Shown in pieces: positions 32,883-33,854 of a DNA stretch of 33,854 nt (positions are counted from its first letter, which is position 1; each line of letters opens with the position of its first letter). The stretch is from positions 1-33,854 of the forward strand of contig CABRHW010000022.1 in NCBI GenBank assembly GCA_902470765.1, in the 5' to 3' direction. Source of the DNA: an uncultured Collinsella sp. (GTDB lineage: Bacteria > Actinomycetota > Coriobacteriia > Coriobacteriales > Coriobacteriaceae). The position numbers were made by a program, and so were the translations under genes. The notes beneath the pieces are model-generated. The model searched no databases. It was not told where the DNA came from and saw nothing but the letters and a program-made list of their open reading frames with translations.

Positions 32883-33787
32883 AGGGCGATCGCCGCCACA
32901 TTGGTGTTGAAGTTGTTGAGCGCGACGTCGTCGTCGCCATAGTGCCCAACCCATTGACACAGGTTGGTATAGCAGCCCCACAGATTGGCATACTGCCGAT
33001 ACCACTTAGATTTGGTCGAGAACCTTTGTCGACCGAACTCGGCACGGATGACAAACATATCGTTGGCCAGGGTGTCGCACGGTCCGGTATCGCCCGTAGC
33101 GTTATAGGTCGAAACCACGCTGTTGGCGCGGGCGACATAGCCATCGAGCATGTTGTGTTTGGTCACGAGCCAACTGTGAATACTCTCCTCCTCGGCAGCC
33201 GAGAGGCCACCCGAGCCCGCGCCCCCGCCGGTACCGCCGTCCGTCGAGCCACCACTCGAAGATCCACCGCCAGAGGCGGAGCCCGAACCGGAACCGCCGC
33301 CCGAGCTCGACGAACCGGTGCCAGAACCGGACCCGTCCGAGCCGCCGGGCTTACCCGTCTGCTGCGTATCCTGCTCCTTCTGCTGCTCCGCCTTGTTAAC
33401 GACAGAAGCCACGCTGTTATTGGAAAGCTTCGTAATGACCTTGGTGTTGGTGAGCACGATGGTCTTGCCGTTTGCCAGCGTAACCTCGTTGTCCGCTGTT
33501 TCGGGACCGTCCGCATCGTCGCCACCAAACACAACGTGCGAGACCACGCTCGCCCACGTATATCCGGTTGTCGTTCCCAGATCGCTCTTGGCCTTGCGCC
33601 CTATATGCAGTTCACGCGCAGCATGCGCCTGTACCATGGACGGCACCGTCATGCCGTAAGCAGAAACACCCGCCACGACCAGCGCCAGCGAACAAGACAG
33701 CAGCACACACGCCCGAGGCGCCAGGCCCAGCCGGCGTCGCATGCGCACCGCGGCGCCATGCTTTGTCTGAGTGCCCCCGGGCCGCAT
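32879..33787 (-). CDS. Secreted or anchored protein with Gly/Ser-rich linker
   Basis: 302 aa. A basic N-terminus and a hydrophobic segment (about 26-46) form a signal peptide or membrane anchor. A region rich in Lys, Asn and Thr follows, then a low-complexity Gly/Ser linker (about 147-194), then a C-terminal domain with Cys237, Cys272 and Cys277 and many Trp/Tyr residues. I do not recognise the domains. It is coupled by a 4-nt overlap to the kinase, so it may be the kinase's extracellular sensor or a target. The start at 33787 follows GGAGGAG; upstream residues are less likely. Confidence 0.82.
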   Translation of the reverse strand: MRPGGTQTKHGAAVRMRRRLGLAPRACVLLSCSLALVVAGVSAYGMTVPSMVQAHAARELHIGRKAKSDLGTTTGYTWASVVSHVVFGGDDADGPETADNEVTLANGKTIVLTNTKVITKLSNNSVASVVNKAEQQKEQDTQQTGKPGGSDGSGSGTGSSSSGGGSGSGSASGGGSSSGGSTDGGTGGGAGSGGLSAAEEESIHSWLVTKHNMLDGYVARANSVVSTYNATGDTGPCDTLANDMFVIRAEFGRQRFSTKSKWYRQYANLWGCYTNLCQWVGHYGDDDVALNNFNTNVAAIAL

Positions 33788-33809
33788 GCGTTCTCCTCCA
33801 ATCAGAACC

Positions 33810-33832
33810 ACCCTTAAAAAGGGTGGTTTGCT
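33810..33832 (-). promoter_or_regulatory. Hairpin upstream of the kinase operon
   Basis: AACCACCCTT pairs with AAGGGTGGTT around AAA, 22 nt upstream of the start codon at 33787. There is no T-tract on the minus strand. GGGTTATACCC, a small palindrome with a -10-like TTATAC, lies just beyond. It could be an operator, an mRNA hairpin or the end of an unseen neighbour. Confidence 0.45.
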
Positions 33833-33854
33833 CTTAGGGTATAACCCACGGGCC

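Overview
This is a GC-rich chromosomal window from what looks like a gut actinobacterium of the class Coriobacteriia, probably Collinsella or a close relative. That placement is inference: it rests on base composition, an anaerobic core (single-chain pyruvate:ferredoxin oxidoreductase, carbamate kinase, rubrerythrin) and the style of the LytTR-type two-component pairs. There is no rRNA to settle it. Every gene I accept is on the minus strand except one (a C39-like peptidase at 23182-24216), so transcription runs from high to low coordinates.

Layout, low to high. 54-5293: a zinc-ribbon membrane protein, endonuclease III, an ABC exporter and RmuC. 5345-6435: an AT-richer two-gene unit, a DUF6036-like nucleotidyltransferase overlapping an HTH protein, which resembles a toxin-antitoxin or abortive-infection pair. 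6559-8061: two membrane proteins of unknown function. 8340-10406: an oxidative-stress group of rubrerythrin, a MutY-like glycosylase that lacks the usual catalytic Asp and Fe-S cysteines, and an Rrf2 regulator with Fe-S-type cysteines. 10751-11705: tRNA-Asp and a YfcE-like phosphodiesterase. 11797-15113: glycosyltransferase, LytS-like kinase and LytTR regulator, translationally linked. 15296-17592: a UMF1-type MFS carrier and a zinc-dependent phospholipase C-like protein. 17684-19850: a second, paralogous LytS/LytTR pair. 19962-22822: an amidohydrolase with an APC permease. 23182-25395: the C39-like peptidase converging on carbamate kinase. 26080-29619: pyruvate:ferredoxin oxidoreductase. 30099-33787: a secreted Gly/Ser-linker protein, a membrane Ser/Thr kinase and an FHA protein in one tight operon.

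The most unusual content is between the genes. Six intergenic regions carry long inverted repeats: perfect arms of 19, 29, 39, 12, 28 and 22 bp. Two of them, behind the adjacent genes ending at 7429 and 8340, are copies of one composite element. Terminator, linker and a 22-nt hairpin loop are nearly identical, while the long stem arms are completely different in sequence yet still self-complementary. That is covariation, and it points to a structured 3'-UTR RNA or a hairpin-forming repeat family. A second recurring signal is a 12-bp palindrome, TGTTGCGCAACA, which lies 22-27 nt upstream of -10-like boxes of two separate genes.
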